Positions 26,827 through 36,034 of a stretch of DNA of 64,000 nt are shown one piece after another (within the stretch, counting starts at the first letter, position 1; each line of letters starts with the position of its first letter). The notes under the pieces are model-generated. The model was given only the letters and a program-made list of their open reading frames with translations, ran no database searches and was not told where the DNA came from. The stretch is from Actinoallomurus iriomotensis (GTDB lineage Bacteria > Actinomycetota > Actinomycetes > Streptosporangiales > Streptosporangiaceae): the NCBI RefSeq assembly GCF_030269445.1, contig NZ_BSTJ01000021.1, forward strand, positions 1 to 64,000, written 5' to 3'. The position numbers were made by a program, and so were the translations under genes.

Positions 26827-29800
26827 GTGCGCAGAAAAAGAACAAGGGTCCGCCGGCTGACGGCGGTCCTGACGGCCGGAGCGCTCCTGGGCGCCGGTAT
26901 GAGCGGGGTGGCGTCAGCGGCTCAGAACGCCGCCGCGCCTCGCGGGCAGGCGCCCCGCTCAGGCGTCGGCGACCGCGACGCCCGTCCGGGGCACCGCGCC
27001 CCCTCGGCACGCCAGCGCGACCTGGTGGCACGGCAGCGGGTCGACGCCCGCTGGAACAACCTCGGCACGCCCACCAGCCTCGTCTCCCGCGACACGGCGC
27101 TGGCCACCGGCCTGCCCGCCGATCCGGCCACCGCGGCCCGTACCTATCTGTCCCAGCAGCACGAGATGCTCGGGCTTACCCAGAAGGCCGTCGACTCCCT
27201 CGAGGTCGTCGCGGTCAACCCGATCGGCGCGGGCTCGGCGGTCCTGTTCCGCGAACGCTTCGGGAGCCTGCCGGCCGGCTATGACGGGCTCGCGGCGGTC
27301 GGCGTGGCCGGCGGCAAGGTGTACCTGGTCAGCTCCACACTCGCCCCGGACGTCTCCACGCCCGCCCCGGCCACGCTCAGCGCCGCCGAGGCATTGGCGA
27401 AGGCGAGCCGCGACGCCGGCCTGAACAGCGGCACCGTGACCTCGCAGGGCTCCTCCGGCGGCTGGAGCCGCTTCGCGGCCAGCGAGCTGAGCGGCACGCA
27501 GAGCGCCAAGCTCGTCGCGGTGCCGATGCCCGAGGGCGGGGCCCGCACCGCGTACGAGGTGGCCGTCAACGACACCGACCAGAGCGGCACGCGGTCCTAC
27601 ACCAGCTACGTCGACGCCCGTACCGGCGAGGTCCTCATCCGCGAGGACAACGTCGCGGACGACTCCGCGAACGACGGCCCGGAGTGGAAGGCCTTCCCGG
27701 AGAACCCGCCGGCCGACTACTCCTCCAGGGACACCCGCGAGACCTGGTGCCTGACCGGGGCCAAGGGTTGCGACCGCGTGGTCGCCAACCCGGCCTCCCC
27801 CCTGGCCTGGGACGTCGACCCGGGCGTGAGCGCCACCGAGCCGACGCACACCACCCGCGGCAACAACGAGTGGGCGGCGCAGGACTGGCTCGACGCCACC
27901 GGCCGCGGCTTCAACCTGGACGGGTTCGCCAGCCCCCGTGCGGACCGCCGGTACACCTATCCCTGGACGAACCAGTGGTACCGGTCCAAGTGCGCGCCGG
28001 ACACGTTCGACAGCCCGCAGCGCAATGACATCGACGCGGCGGACGCCAACCTGCTCGCCATGCACAACCGCATGCACGACTTCTCCTACAACCTCGGCTT
28101 CACCGAGTCGGCCTGGAACCTGCAGGACGACAACTTCGGCAAGGGCGGCCTCGGCGCCGACCCCGAGCACGGCAACTCCCAGTCGGGCGCCCGCGTGCCG
28201 GACGTGCTGATCCGGGACAACGCCAACCAGGCCACGCCGCCCGACGGCAATCCGCCGACCACGAACATGTACCTCTGGCAGGCGATCGCGGGCTCGTTCT
28301 ACAGCCCCTGCGTCGACGGCGACTACGACATGTCGGTCATCGGGCACGAGTACACGCACGCCATCTCCAACCGGATGGTGGCCGGGCCGGACCGCGGCCT
28401 CAGCGGTTTCCAGGCGGGCGCGATGGGCGAGTCGTGGTCGGACCTGGACGCGATGGAGTACCTGGCCGCCAACGACCTGGTGCCGCGCGGTCAGTCGCCG
28501 TTCGTCACCGGCCAGTACGTCACCGGCAACGACGTGCGGGGCATCCGCGACTACGACCTGTCCAAGAACCCGCTGAACTACAGCGACCTCGGGTTCGACC
28601 TGACCGGTCCGGAGGTGCACGCCGACGGCGAGATCTGGAACGGCGTCAACTACGACCTCCGCCAGGCCTTCATCCACAAGTACGGCGCGGGCAACGTCGC
28701 GCTGAACAGGTCGTGCGCCGAGGGCAGGACGCCGGTCACGCGGTGCCCCGGCGACCGGCGGTGGATCCAGCTCGTCTACGACGGCTGGCTGCTCATGGCG
28801 AACGGCAACGTCTCGATGCTGGACGCGCGGGACGCGATGCTCGCCGCGGACCGGATCCGGTTCGGCGGTGCCGACCAGGATCTGCTCTGGAACGTCTTCG
28901 CCAAGCGCGGCATGGGCGACGGCGCGGCCAGCAACACCAACGCCGACGCGGACGCGACGCCGAGCTTCGCCTCGCCGTCCGCCCGCAACGCCACGGTGCG
29001 GTTCAGCGTGACCGACGACTCCGGCGCCCCGGTGCCGGGGGCGCGCGTCTTCGTCGGCGACTACCAGGGACGCGCGATGCCGGTCGCCGACACCGACGCG
29101 GCCACCGCGCTGCCGGACACCGCCTCGATGGTGGCGGGAGGCTACGCGTTCGTCGCCCAGGCGCCGGGCCACGGCCTGACCCGCTTGACCGCGCACGTGA
29201 CGGCGGGCTCGCACCCGACGGTACGGGTGAAACTGCCGCGCAACGTCGCCTCGGCCTCCGCCGGTGCGACGGCGAGCGGCGACGGCGTCGACCTCGGCGC
29301 CCTCATCGACGACGACGAAGCCACCACCTGGGCGTACCTGGGCGCGCAGGCCGCGCCGGTGGCGGGTAAGGGCGTCACCGTGCGCCTCGCCGGCGACAAG
29401 CCGCAGCAGGTACGCCGGGTCCAGGTCAGCGCGCTGCTGCGCCCGGCGAACGCGCAGGACCCGGGCGGCGACACCCAGTCGCAGAACCGGTTCACCGCGC
29501 TGCGGTCGTTCCGGATCCTCGCGTGCACGGCCTCGGCCACCGTCGACTGCTCGCAGGCCAAGGACTACCGCCGGGTCTACACCAGCCCGCGGGACGCCTT
29601 CCCGGCGGCCAGGCCCCGGCCGGTGGCGCCGAACCTGACCATGCGCTCCTTCACGATCCCGAAGACGACCGCCACCCACCTGCGCTTCGAGGTCGCCGCC
29701 TCGCAGTGCACCGGCAACCCCGACTACGCGGGTCAGCAGACGAACGACCCGAACGTCCCGACCGACTGCACCGCCGGAAGCGCCTTCTCCGGCCAGGTGA

Positions 29801-29832
29801 GGGCCGCCGACTTCGAGGTGTTCACCCACTGA
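26827..29832 (+). CDS. Secreted M36 (fungalysin-like) metalloprotease
   Basis: The 1001-residue product has a basic signal peptide (about 1-32) and a long propeptide of the FTP/PepSY type to roughly 270. The M36 catalytic domain holds the zinc motif HEYTH at 507-511 with the third ligand E535 in GESWSD. A Gly/Pro-type Ig-like segment at about 715-800 and a C-terminal jelly-roll-like domain follow. It should be exported, self-processed and digest proteins outside the cell. The GTG at 26827 follows a GAGGTGG site. A long AT-rich leader precedes it and a strong hairpin follows the stop. It is larger than fungal fungalysins because of the added C-terminal domains. Confidence 0.93.
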   Translation: MRRKRTRVRRLTAVLTAGALLGAGMSGVASAAQNAAAPRGQAPRSGVGDRDARPGHRAPSARQRDLVARQRVDARWNNLGTPTSLVSRDTALATGLPADPATAARTYLSQQHEMLGLTQKAVDSLEVVAVNPIGAGSAVLFRERFGSLPAGYDGLAAVGVAGGKVYLVSSTLAPDVSTPAPATLSAAEALAKASRDAGLNSGTVTSQGSSGGWSRFAASELSGTQSAKLVAVPMPEGGARTAYEVAVNDTDQSGTRSYTSYVDARTGEVLIREDNVADDSANDGPEWKAFPENPPADYSSRDTRETWCLTGAKGCDRVVANPASPLAWDVDPGVSATEPTHTTRGNNEWAAQDWLDATGRGFNLDGFASPRADRRYTYPWTNQWYRSKCAPDTFDSPQRNDIDAADANLLAMHNRMHDFSYNLGFTESAWNLQDDNFGKGGLGADPEHGNSQSGARVPDVLIRDNANQATPPDGNPPTTNMYLWQAIAGSFYSPCVDGDYDMSVIGHEYTHAISNRMVAGPDRGLSGFQAGAMGESWSDLDAMEYLAANDLVPRGQSPFVTGQYVTGNDVRGIRDYDLSKNPLNYSDLGFDLTGPEVHADGEIWNGVNYDLRQAFIHKYGAGNVALNRSCAEGRTPVTRCPGDRRWIQLVYDGWLLMANGNVSMLDARDAMLAADRIRFGGADQDLLWNVFAKRGMGDGAASNTNADADATPSFASPSARNATVRFSVTDDSGAPVPGARVFVGDYQGRAMPVADTDAATALPDTASMVAGGYAFVAQAPGHGLTRLTAHVTAGSHPTVRVKLPRNVASASAGATASGDGVDLGALIDDDEATTWAYLGAQAAPVAGKGVTVRLAGDKPQQVRRVQVSALLRPANAQDPGGDTQSQNRFTALRSFRILACTASATVDCSQAKDYRRVYTSPRDAFPAARPRPVAPNLTMRSFTIPKTTATHLRFEVAASQCTGNPDYAGQQTNDPNVPTDCTAGSAFSGQVRAADFEVFTH

Positions 29833-29853
29833 TCCGGTCGCCCGCGACCCCGG

Positions 29854-29887
29854 CCGGGCCCCGCCGCCGTACGGTGGCGGGGCCCGG
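29854..29887. terminator. Bidirectional terminator between the M36 gene and the XRE gene
   Basis: A 15-bp stem, left arm 29854-29868 (CCGGGCCCCGCCGCC) and right arm 29873-29887, has one G-T wobble and a GTAC loop. It lies between two convergent genes, directly against the stop codon of the XRE gene. No T-run follows, as is usual in high-GC actinobacteria. Confidence 0.8.
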
Positions 29888-30751
29888 TCAGTCCGGAATC
29901 CGGGCGGACCACCGCAGGAGGAAGCCCAGCGCCTCGTGCGAAGGGGAGCCGGGCTCCGCGGTGTAGGCGACCAGCTGCTGGTCGGGGTGGGTGTCGACGG
30001 AGAACTGCTGGACGTCGAGGGTGAGCGTGCCCGCCACCGGATGGTGGTAGGTCTTGGCGAGCTGCCGGGGCCCGCGGACCTCATGGCCGGCCCACCAGGT
30101 GCGAAAGTCCGGGTCGCGGACGCTCAGCTCGCCGACGAGTGTGCTCAGGGCGGAGTCGTGGGGGTTACGGCCGGCCTCCATCCGCAGCACCGCGACGCAT
30201 TCGCGGGCGGAGCGCGGCCAGTCCGCGTACAGCGACCGGAAGGCCTCGTCCAGGAAGGTCAGCCGGATCAGGTTGCGTTCGGCCGGGCGCAGCGCGCCGA
30301 AGTCGGTCAGCAGGGCGGAGATCCCCCGGTTCCAGGCCAGCACGTCCGTGCGGCGGTTCAAAACCATCGCCGGGACGTCGGGCATCGTGTCCAGCAGCTG
30401 CCGCAGCCGCGGGGCCACCTCCGCCCGGCCGGGCCGCCGCGCGGGGGCGGCGGGCGCGACGTCGGCGACCGTGAACAGGTAGTCCCGTTCGTCCGGGGCG
30501 AGCCGCAGCGCGCCGGCGAGCGCGTCGAGGACCGGCCGGGAGACCCGGCGGGTGCGTCCCTGCTCCAGCCGGACGATGTAGTCGACGCTGACGTGCGCGA
30601 GCCGGGCCAGCTCCTCCCGGCGCAGGCCCGGTACGCGGCGCAGCCGCCCGTCGTCCGGCAGGCCCGCCCGGTGCGGGTCGAGGGCGGCGCGGCGCGAGCG
30701 CAGGAACGTGCCCAGCTCGTTGCCGGTGGAGGGGGCCACGGGGGATGTCAT
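29888..30751 (-). CDS. XRE regulator with MmyB-like ligand domain
   Basis: The 287-residue protein has an N-terminal XRE helix-turn-helix (about 35-75: RRVPGLRREELARLAHVSVD, then YIVRLEQGR) and a C-terminal MmyB-like ligand-binding domain. VLAWNRGISALL and the ending TYHHPVAGTLTLDVQQF are typical landmarks. Such regulators are abundant in actinomycetes and often control a divergent oxidoreductase or hydrolase gene. The ATG at 30751 has GGAGG upstream, and 24 earlier in-frame codons were dropped. The divergent neighbour at 30928 is an alpha/beta hydrolase and may be its target. Confidence 0.92.
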   Translation of the reverse strand: MTSPVAPSTGNELGTFLRSRRAALDPHRAGLPDDGRLRRVPGLRREELARLAHVSVDYIVRLEQGRTRRVSRPVLDALAGALRLAPDERDYLFTVADVAPAAPARRPGRAEVAPRLRQLLDTMPDVPAMVLNRRTDVLAWNRGISALLTDFGALRPAERNLIRLTFLDEAFRSLYADWPRSARECVAVLRMEAGRNPHDSALSTLVGELSVRDPDFRTWWAGHEVRGPRQLAKTYHHPVAGTLTLDVQQFSVDTHPDQQLVAYTAEPGSPSHEALGFLLRWSARIPD

Positions 30752-30927
30752 GCCTCCAGTATCCGCCCCGCTCACGGCGACGTGCCTGGTACTGGCCCGC
30801 ATAGGCAGGACCGTCCCTGGCACCCCGTACCCGGCGGCACGAGGCTGAAGACGTGGCCGCCGGACTCAGGCCGCCACCGGAGCCTGCGGGCCCCGCCCTC
30901 GTTTCGATCCGACGGGAGAACACCACC

Positions 30928-31848
30928 GTGCGAACGGACGTCACCTTCCTCAGCGCCGGCCTGAAGATCGCCGGCCACCTCTACACCCCGGACGGCGAGG
31001 CCGCCGGTCCCCGGCCGGCGATCGTCGTCGGCCACCCCGGCACCGGCGTGAAGGAACAGGCCGCCGGCCTGTACGCGCGGCACCTCGCCGAGCGGGGATT
31101 CGTCACCCTCGCGTTCGACGCCGCCTACCAGGGCGAGAGCGCCGGTGAGCCGCGCGGCCTGGAGGACCCGGCCCAGCGGGTCGAGGACATCAAGGCCGCG
31201 GTCTCCTTCCTCACCACCCGCGACGAGGTCGACCCGGGCCGCGTCGGCGTGCTGGGCATCTGCGCCTCCGGCGGGTACGCCCTCCCCGCCGCCGCGACCG
31301 ACCATCGCGTCCGGGCCGTCGCCACCGTCAGCGCCGTCGACATCGCCCGCCAGTTCCGCGACGGCGCCGACGGCGCCCAGGACCCCGCGGTGATCCGGGG
31401 CATGCTGGAGGCGGCCGCGGCGGCGCGTACCGCCGAGGCGCGCGGCGCGGGCGTCCAGACGTTCCCTCTCTTCCCGGACACCGAGGAGGAGGCGCGCCGG
31501 GGCGGCCCGCACGTCTTCGAGGGCTGGGAGTACTACCGCACGCCTCGCGCCGAGCACCCGCGTTCGGCCAAGTCGCTGACCTGGACCAGCGTCGACCGCA
31601 TCGTCACCTTCGACGCCTTCCGCTCCCTCGGCCTCCTCGGCTCGCGCCCGCTGCTCCTGATCGCCGGCCGGGAGGCGGTGACCTCCTGGATGAGCGTGGA
31701 GGCGTTCCAGCGGGCGCCCGGCCCGAAGGAACTGCACTGGATCGACGGCGCGAGCCACGTCGACCTCTACGACAGAGAGCAGTACGTCGGCCCCGCGGTC
31801 GCGGAGCTGTCCCGCTTCTTCGGCGCGCACCTGGCCGAGGCCGCGTGA
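30928..31848 (+). CDS. Alpha/beta hydrolase (dienelactone-hydrolase/YcjY-like)
   Basis: The 306-residue protein has an alpha/beta hydrolase fold with GHPGTG oxyanion region near 34-39. The nucleophile elbow reads GICASGG, so the likely nucleophile is Cys rather than Ser, as in dienelactone hydrolases. The catalytic Asp and His probably lie in IAGREA and GASHVDLYD near the end. I chose the GTG at 30928, preceded by CGGGAGAA at good spacing. Upstream in-frame sequence has no domain similarity. It is divergent from the XRE/MmyB regulator, which may control it. The substrate is unknown. Confidence 0.85.
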   Translation: MRTDVTFLSAGLKIAGHLYTPDGEAAGPRPAIVVGHPGTGVKEQAAGLYARHLAERGFVTLAFDAAYQGESAGEPRGLEDPAQRVEDIKAAVSFLTTRDEVDPGRVGVLGICASGGYALPAAATDHRVRAVATVSAVDIARQFRDGADGAQDPAVIRGMLEAAAAARTAEARGAGVQTFPLFPDTEEEARRGGPHVFEGWEYYRTPRAEHPRSAKSLTWTSVDRIVTFDAFRSLGLLGSRPLLLIAGREAVTSWMSVEAFQRAPGPKELHWIDGASHVDLYDREQYVGPAVAELSRFFGAHLAEAA

Positions 31849-31857
31849 ACTCTGAGG

Positions 31858-32607
31858 TCAGCCGGCCATCGTGAGGCCGCCGCTGACGCTCAGCACCTGC
31901 CCGGTGACGAAAGAGGCCGCGTCGGAGGCGAAGAACAGCACCGCCGCGGCGACCTCGTCGGGCCGGGCCGGCCGGCGGAACGGAATCGCCCGGATCAGCG
32001 CCTCCCTGAGCTTTTCCGGCAGCGCGTTGAACAGCGGGGTGTCCGTCGGCCCCGGGCACACGCAGTTGACGTTGATCCGGTGCCGGGCCATCTCGCGGGC
32101 CAGCGACTTGGTGAGCGCGATGACCCCGCCCTTGGCTCCGGCGTAGATGCTCTCGCCGGAACTGCCGACCCGGCCCGCGTCGCTGGCGATGTTCACCACC
32201 TTGCCGCCGGCCCCGGCCTCGATCATCGGCGGGAGGAAGGCCCGGCACAGGTAGACCGGTCCGAGGTAGTTGATGTCGACGACCTTCCGGGCGAAGTCCG
32301 GGCCGGCGTCGAGGAACGCGCCGGTGACGTCCCAGCCCGCCGCGTTGACGAGCACGTTCGGCGCGCCGACCTCACCGCACACCGCGTCGCGCAGCGCCTC
32401 GACCGCGCCGGGATCGGCGACGTCGACCCGCCGGGCGGCGACCGGCCCGGGATGGCCGGCGGCCCTGGCGTCGGCGGCGGTGGCCTCGGCGCCGGCCAGA
32501 TCCAGGTCGGCCGCGACAACGTGGGCGCCGGTGCCGGCCAGGCCCAGCGCGATGGCGCGGCCGATGCCCGAACCCGCCCCGGTGACCAGCGCGATCCGTT
32601 CCGTCAT
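31858..32607 (-). CDS. Short-chain dehydrogenase/reductase (FabG/BadH-like)
   Basis: The 249-residue classical SDR has GAGSGIG at about 10-16, NAAG in place of NNAG, the active-site Ser in NIASD and YAGAK, and ends in the usual VSGGLTM. It resembles FabG-type and hydroxyacyl-CoA dehydrogenases. GGAGG lies upstream of the ATG at 32607, and 40 earlier in-frame codons run into the divergent methyltransferase and were dropped. It converges with the alpha/beta hydrolase gene with 9 bp between stops. Confidence 0.9.
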   Translation of the reverse strand: MTERIALVTGAGSGIGRAIALGLAGTGAHVVAADLDLAGAEATAADARAAGHPGPVAARRVDVADPGAVEALRDAVCGEVGAPNVLVNAAGWDVTGAFLDAGPDFARKVVDINYLGPVYLCRAFLPPMIEAGAGGKVVNIASDAGRVGSSGESIYAGAKGGVIALTKSLAREMARHRINVNCVCPGPTDTPLFNALPEKLREALIRAIPFRRPARPDEVAAAVLFFASDAASFVTGQVLSVSGGLTMAG

Positions 32608-32692
32608 GAGGCCTCCTCGTCGATTATCCGGGAAAAGGGGATGGGCCGGGGCGCTAATCTTCATACCGCAGGAAAAGGGAGGTGACGGTTCG

Positions 32693-33514
32693 GTGTCCAA
32701 GCGCCGCGACTTCGCCGGCTTCCACACCCGGACACCGAACGAGGCCCGGGTGGTGGACTACCTTCTGGGCGGCAAGGACAACTTCGCCGCCGACCGGGAG
32801 GCCGCCGAGCGGGCCATCGCGCTCGCGCCGGGGCTGCCGATGATGGCGCTCGAGAGTCGCAGGTTCCTCGGCCGGGTCGTGCGCTTCCTCGTCGAGGCGG
32901 GGATACGGCAGTTCATCGACCTCGGCTGCGGCCTGCCCACGCAGAACAACGCGCACGAGGTCGCCCAGGCCGCCACGCCGGAGGCGCGGGTGGTCTACGT
33001 CGACTTCGACCCGGTCGTGGTCACGCACGCGCGCGCCCTCCTGGCCGACAACGTACGGACCAGCGTGGTCCAGGCCGACGTGCGCGATCCCGACCTGATC
33101 CTCGGCCATCCCGACCTGGTGCGGCTCATCGACCTGAAGCGGCCCGTCGCGATCCTGCTGATCTCGACGCTCCAGGCCGTTCCGGAGGACGAGGTGGTCC
33201 TGGACATCGTCACCCGCCTGCGCGAGGCGATCTGCCCGGGCAGCTGGATGGTGATCTCGCATCCGACCTCCGACGACCGGCCCGAGGTGACCGGGCGGCT
33301 CGCCGCGATGTTCCAGGACGAGGAGATCGTCAAGGGCACGCGACGCCGCGACAACCTGCGCACCCGGGCCGAGATCGAGCCGTACTTCGACGGCCTGGAG
33401 CTGGCCGACCCGGGCATCGTACGGATCCCGGCCTGGCGCCCGGACGGGGCCGGACCGGGCGTCGACCCGGAGTCCGTGTGGGCGATCGCCGGAGTCGGCC
33501 GCAAACCCGCGTAG
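32693..33514 (+). CDS. SAM-dependent methyltransferase, PF04672 family
   Basis: The 273-residue product matches the actinobacterial methyltransferase family once called DUF574. The N-terminal TPNEARVVDYLLGGKDNFAAD is shown only as the first diagnostic stretch. FIDLGCGLPTQ near 81-91 is the SAM-binding loop and VVYVDFDPVVV is motif II. Members are numerous in Streptomyces and Streptosporangiales and nearly all are uncharacterised. The GTG at 32693 follows a GGGAGGTGA site. It converges with the P450 gene, which begins a separate transcript, so no joint pathway is evident. Confidence 0.92.
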   Translation: MSKRRDFAGFHTRTPNEARVVDYLLGGKDNFAADREAAERAIALAPGLPMMALESRRFLGRVVRFLVEAGIRQFIDLGCGLPTQNNAHEVAQAATPEARVVYVDFDPVVVTHARALLADNVRTSVVQADVRDPDLILGHPDLVRLIDLKRPVAILLISTLQAVPEDEVVLDIVTRLREAICPGSWMVISHPTSDDRPEVTGRLAAMFQDEEIVKGTRRRDNLRTRAEIEPYFDGLELADPGIVRIPAWRPDGAGPGVDPESVWAIAGVGRKPA

Positions 33515-33517
33515 GCG

Positions 33518-34735
33518 TCAGCCGAGTCCCAGCGGCAGGAACCGCAGGGACCGGAACTCCAGGTTGTGGTGCCACTCGGGTTCACCGGCCGGCCGGATCT
33601 TCGGGAACCGGGCGAACAGTGCCGTGAAGAACCACTTGAGCTGGAGTCCGGCGATCTGCCGGCCGAGGCAGGAGTGCGGCCCGGAGCCGAACGAGAGGTT
33701 CCTGCCGCTGTTCGCCCGGCCGAGGTCGAAGGCGTCCGGCCGCGGGAACACGCGGTGGTCCCGGTTCGCCGCGCCGAGGAAGAGCGCGACGCACCGTCCC
33801 TTCTCGATCCGCACGCCGCCGATTTCGAGGTCCTCCTTGGCGACGCGCCAGGTGAACTGGTTGGAGGCGTTGTAGCGCACCACCTCGTTGACCGCGTTGT
33901 CGGCGCACGCGCGTTCGGTCAGGAAACGCCCGATCTGCGGCTGGTTCCGGGCGAAGGAGAGCATGCCGCTGCTGGCCGAGCCGGGCGTCGTGGGCGCGTA
34001 CAGCGCGATGAGCAGCAGGACGAGCTGGTGCGTCGTCTGCTCGAACGTGGCCTCGGCGTCCTCCTGAGCGGCCGCGAGACGCGCGATGACCGTGTCCGGA
34101 AGAACCCGGCCTCGGCCGCCCCGGATCAGCTCTCGCGCGTAGGTGTGCAGCTCCGTGAGGTGTTCGAGCAGGCGGTCGAACTCCATCGGCTGGTCTCGCG
34201 GGCCGGACCAGTAGGTCATGAGCGCGTTCACCCGGGGGACGACGAAGTCCAGGTCCTCCTCGGGCACGCCGAAGGCGTGGACCGAGGTGCGGACGGGCAG
34301 CCGCAGGGCCAGTTCTGACACGGCGTCGATCTCCGTGGCACGGCGCGGAACGGTGGCGACCAGATCGGCCGTGACGCGTCGGATGACCTCGCCGTAATGG
34401 TCGTGCGCCGCGCGGCTGAAAGCCGGATGGGTGGATCTTCGCAGTGAGTCGTGCAGCGGAGGATCGGTGTACATCATCACGTTCTTGGTGAAGCGGTGAT
34501 AGATGTTGCCGGGCGGCACCGAGCGGCCGTCGAATTTCACGCGCAGGACTTCTTCCATGCGCTCCGCCGTGAGCCGTGAGTCCGTCAGCGCGCCGGCGCA
34601 GTCGGCGTACCTCAGGACGGCCCAGGCGTTGAGGCCGTCACACCAGTGGACCGGCTCGCATTCGGCCAGCTCAGCGTAGACGGGATAGGGGTCGGGGATG
34701 ATGCCGGGATCCGCTAATCGCGAAGAATTGTGCAC
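33518..34735 (-). CDS. Cytochrome P450 with atypical I-helix
   Basis: The 405-residue protein is a soluble bacterial P450. The heme-binding loop [10 protein letters not shown] has Cys356 as thiolate ligand, and ExxR of the K helix is E284-R287. The I helix reads [12 protein letters not shown] (about 246-257) and lacks the usual A-G-x-D/E-T acid-alcohol pair. That pair normally delivers protons for oxygen activation, so chemistry or redox support may differ. I chose the GTG at 34735: AAGGAG lies eight bases upstream and the protein then has the normal length. It is divergent from the ABC exporter genes. The substrate is unknown, and no ferredoxin is nearby. Confidence 0.88.
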   Translation of the reverse strand: MHNSSRLADPGIIPDPYPVYAELAECEPVHWCDGLNAWAVLRYADCAGALTDSRLTAERMEEVLRVKFDGRSVPPGNIYHRFTKNVMMYTDPPLHDSLRRSTHPAFSRAAHDHYGEVIRRVTADLVATVPRRATEIDAVSELALRLPVRTSVHAFGVPEEDLDFVVPRVNALMTYWSGPRDQPMEFDRLLEHLTELHTYARELIRGGRGRVLPDTVIARLAAAQEDAEATFEQTTHQLVLLLIALYAPTTPGSASSGMLSFARNQPQIGRFLTERACADNAVNEVVRYNASNQFTWRVAKEDLEIGGVRIEKGRCVALFLGAANRDHRVFPRPDAFDLGRANSGRNLSFGSGPHSCLGRQIAGLQLKWFFTALFARFPKIRPAGEPEWHHNLEFRSLRFLPLGLG

Positions 34736-34822
34736 GGGTCCACTCCTTCCGTGCGGATGAAATGTAGTCGGGGATGCTGTCACCTTACGACTTTCCCTTG
34801 CCGAGGGTGTCCTTTTTCGGGG

Positions 34823-34867
34823 TTGACGAAGAAATTCAACAGCTGTAGAATTCAATGCCTGTTGAAT
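34823..34867 (+). promoter_or_regulatory. ABC-exporter promoter covered by two abutting operators
   Basis: TTGACG (34823-34828), 17 bp and TAGAAT (34846-34851) form a near-consensus promoter for the exporter genes. Two 16-bp imperfect palindromes abut over it: TTCAACAGCTGTAGAA (34835-34850) and TTCAATGCCTGTTGAA (34851-34866). The outer halves give a perfect 9-bp inverted repeat, ATTCAACAG and CTGTTGAAT. A repressor bound here would block the polymerase. The TetR encoded at 37742 is the likely one. Confidence 0.82.
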
Positions 34868-34898
34868 GGCATGATCGCCGAATTCGGGAGGTCCCGCT

Positions 34899-35966
34899 GT
34901 GTGGGCCATGGTGACCAAGGAGTTTCGCCAGCTGCGGCGTGACCGGCGCACGCTGGCGATGATGATCGTTCTTCCCGTGCTGCTGCTGGTCGTCTTCGGC
35001 TACGCCGCCAGCTTCAACGTCCACGAGATCCCGACGGTCGTGGTCGGTCCCGGCGCCTCGCGTGCCGCCGCCTCCCTCCGGCCGCCGTTCGACGTGACGC
35101 GCGTGGACGCCGGCGCCGATGAGTCCGCGGCCCGGTCCGACATCGCGCACGGCCGGGCCGTCGTCGCGCTGGTGACCCGGCCGGGAACAGGCATGTCGGT
35201 TCTGCTGGACGGCACTCAGCTGTTCTCGGCGCAGGCCGCGCAGAGCGCCCTCGCGCGCACCGGGGCCCTCGGCGCGTCCGCGCACGTCACGATCCTGTAC
35301 AACCCGAGGCTCAAGACCTCATGGATCATGGTGCCGGGCCTGGCCGGCCTTATCCTGGCGTTCGTCGGCACGGTGATCACGAGTCTCGGCGTCGTGCGCG
35401 AGCGTCAGGCCGGCACGCTCGAACAGCTCGCGGTCATGCCCCTGCGCCCGTGGGACGTCATCATCGGGAAGATCATCCCGTACTTCCTCGTGGCGGCGGC
35501 CGACCTCACCGCGATCGTGGTCATCGGGAGGCTGCTGTTCGGAGTGCCCTTCGCCGGCAACGTCGGGGTCTTCGCGCTCGGCGCGATGCTGTTCCTCCTC
35601 GTCACCCTCGGCATGGGCGTCCTCATCTCGACCGTCTCGCAGAACCAGGGGCAGGCCATCCAGCTCGCGCTGATGACCCTGCTGCCCCAGATCCTGCTGT
35701 CCGGCCTGATCTTCCCGCTGTCGTCCATGGCGGCGGGCGTCCGGTGGATCTCCTACGTCCTGCCGCTCACCTACTTCGTCCGGCTCAGCCGCGCCGTCAT
35801 GCTGAAGGGCACCTCGATCACCGGACTGTGGCAGCCCCTCGTACTGCTGGCCCTCCTGGGCGTCGCGGTGCTCGGCCTCGCCGTGCTCCGCTTCCGCCGC
35901 GACCTGGCTCCGGGCGGCGGCGACGGAGACGAGGAGCCGGCCGTACGCGAGTCGGTGACCGCGTGA
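34899..35966 (+). CDS. ABC-2 type exporter permease
   Basis: The 355-residue protein has one N-terminal helix (about 21-41), an extracytoplasmic domain to about 145 and five more helices, the layout of YhiH/YbhR-type ABC-2 permeases. [21 protein letters not shown], given as the intracellular coupling segment, precedes helix 2-3. The GTG at 34899 has GGGAGG upstream. It is the first gene of an operon with a 23-codon micro-ORF, two ATPases and a TetR gene, so it probably exports a drug or lipid-like compound. Confidence 0.88.
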   Translation: MWAMVTKEFRQLRRDRRTLAMMIVLPVLLLVVFGYAASFNVHEIPTVVVGPGASRAAASLRPPFDVTRVDAGADESAARSDIAHGRAVVALVTRPGTGMSVLLDGTQLFSAQAAQSALARTGALGASAHVTILYNPRLKTSWIMVPGLAGLILAFVGTVITSLGVVRERQAGTLEQLAVMPLRPWDVIIGKIIPYFLVAAADLTAIVVIGRLLFGVPFAGNVGVFALGAMLFLLVTLGMGVLISTVSQNQGQAIQLALMTLLPQILLSGLIFPLSSMAAGVRWISYVLPLTYFVRLSRAVMLKGTSITGLWQPLVLLALLGVAVLGLAVLRFRRDLAPGGGDGDEEPAVRESVTA

Positions 35967-36034
35967 GCGAGCGAAGCGAGCGAACCAGAGACACGCGGGC
36001 CGAGATCACTCCTCCGACGAAGGAGGGTTCATGA
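35963..36034 (+). CDS. Micro-ORF coupling the permease and ATPase genes (SERSER repeat)
   Basis: A 23-codon frame starts at a GTG overlapping the permease stop codon (GTGA) and ends in a TGA overlapping the ATPase start (ATGA). It begins Val-Ser-Glu-Arg-Ser-Glu-Arg-Thr, encoded by the repetitive GAGCGAGCGAAGCGAGCGA, and AAGGAGG for the ATPase lies inside it. It may serve to couple translation rather than make a functional peptide. Translation is not proven. Confidence 0.45.
   Translation: MSERSERTRDTRAEITPPTKEGS

Noticed and set aside
26959-30084. 1041-codon frame opposite the M36 protease
   Set aside because: The M36 gene has a signal peptide and HEYTH zinc site. The antisense product has no recognisable domain.
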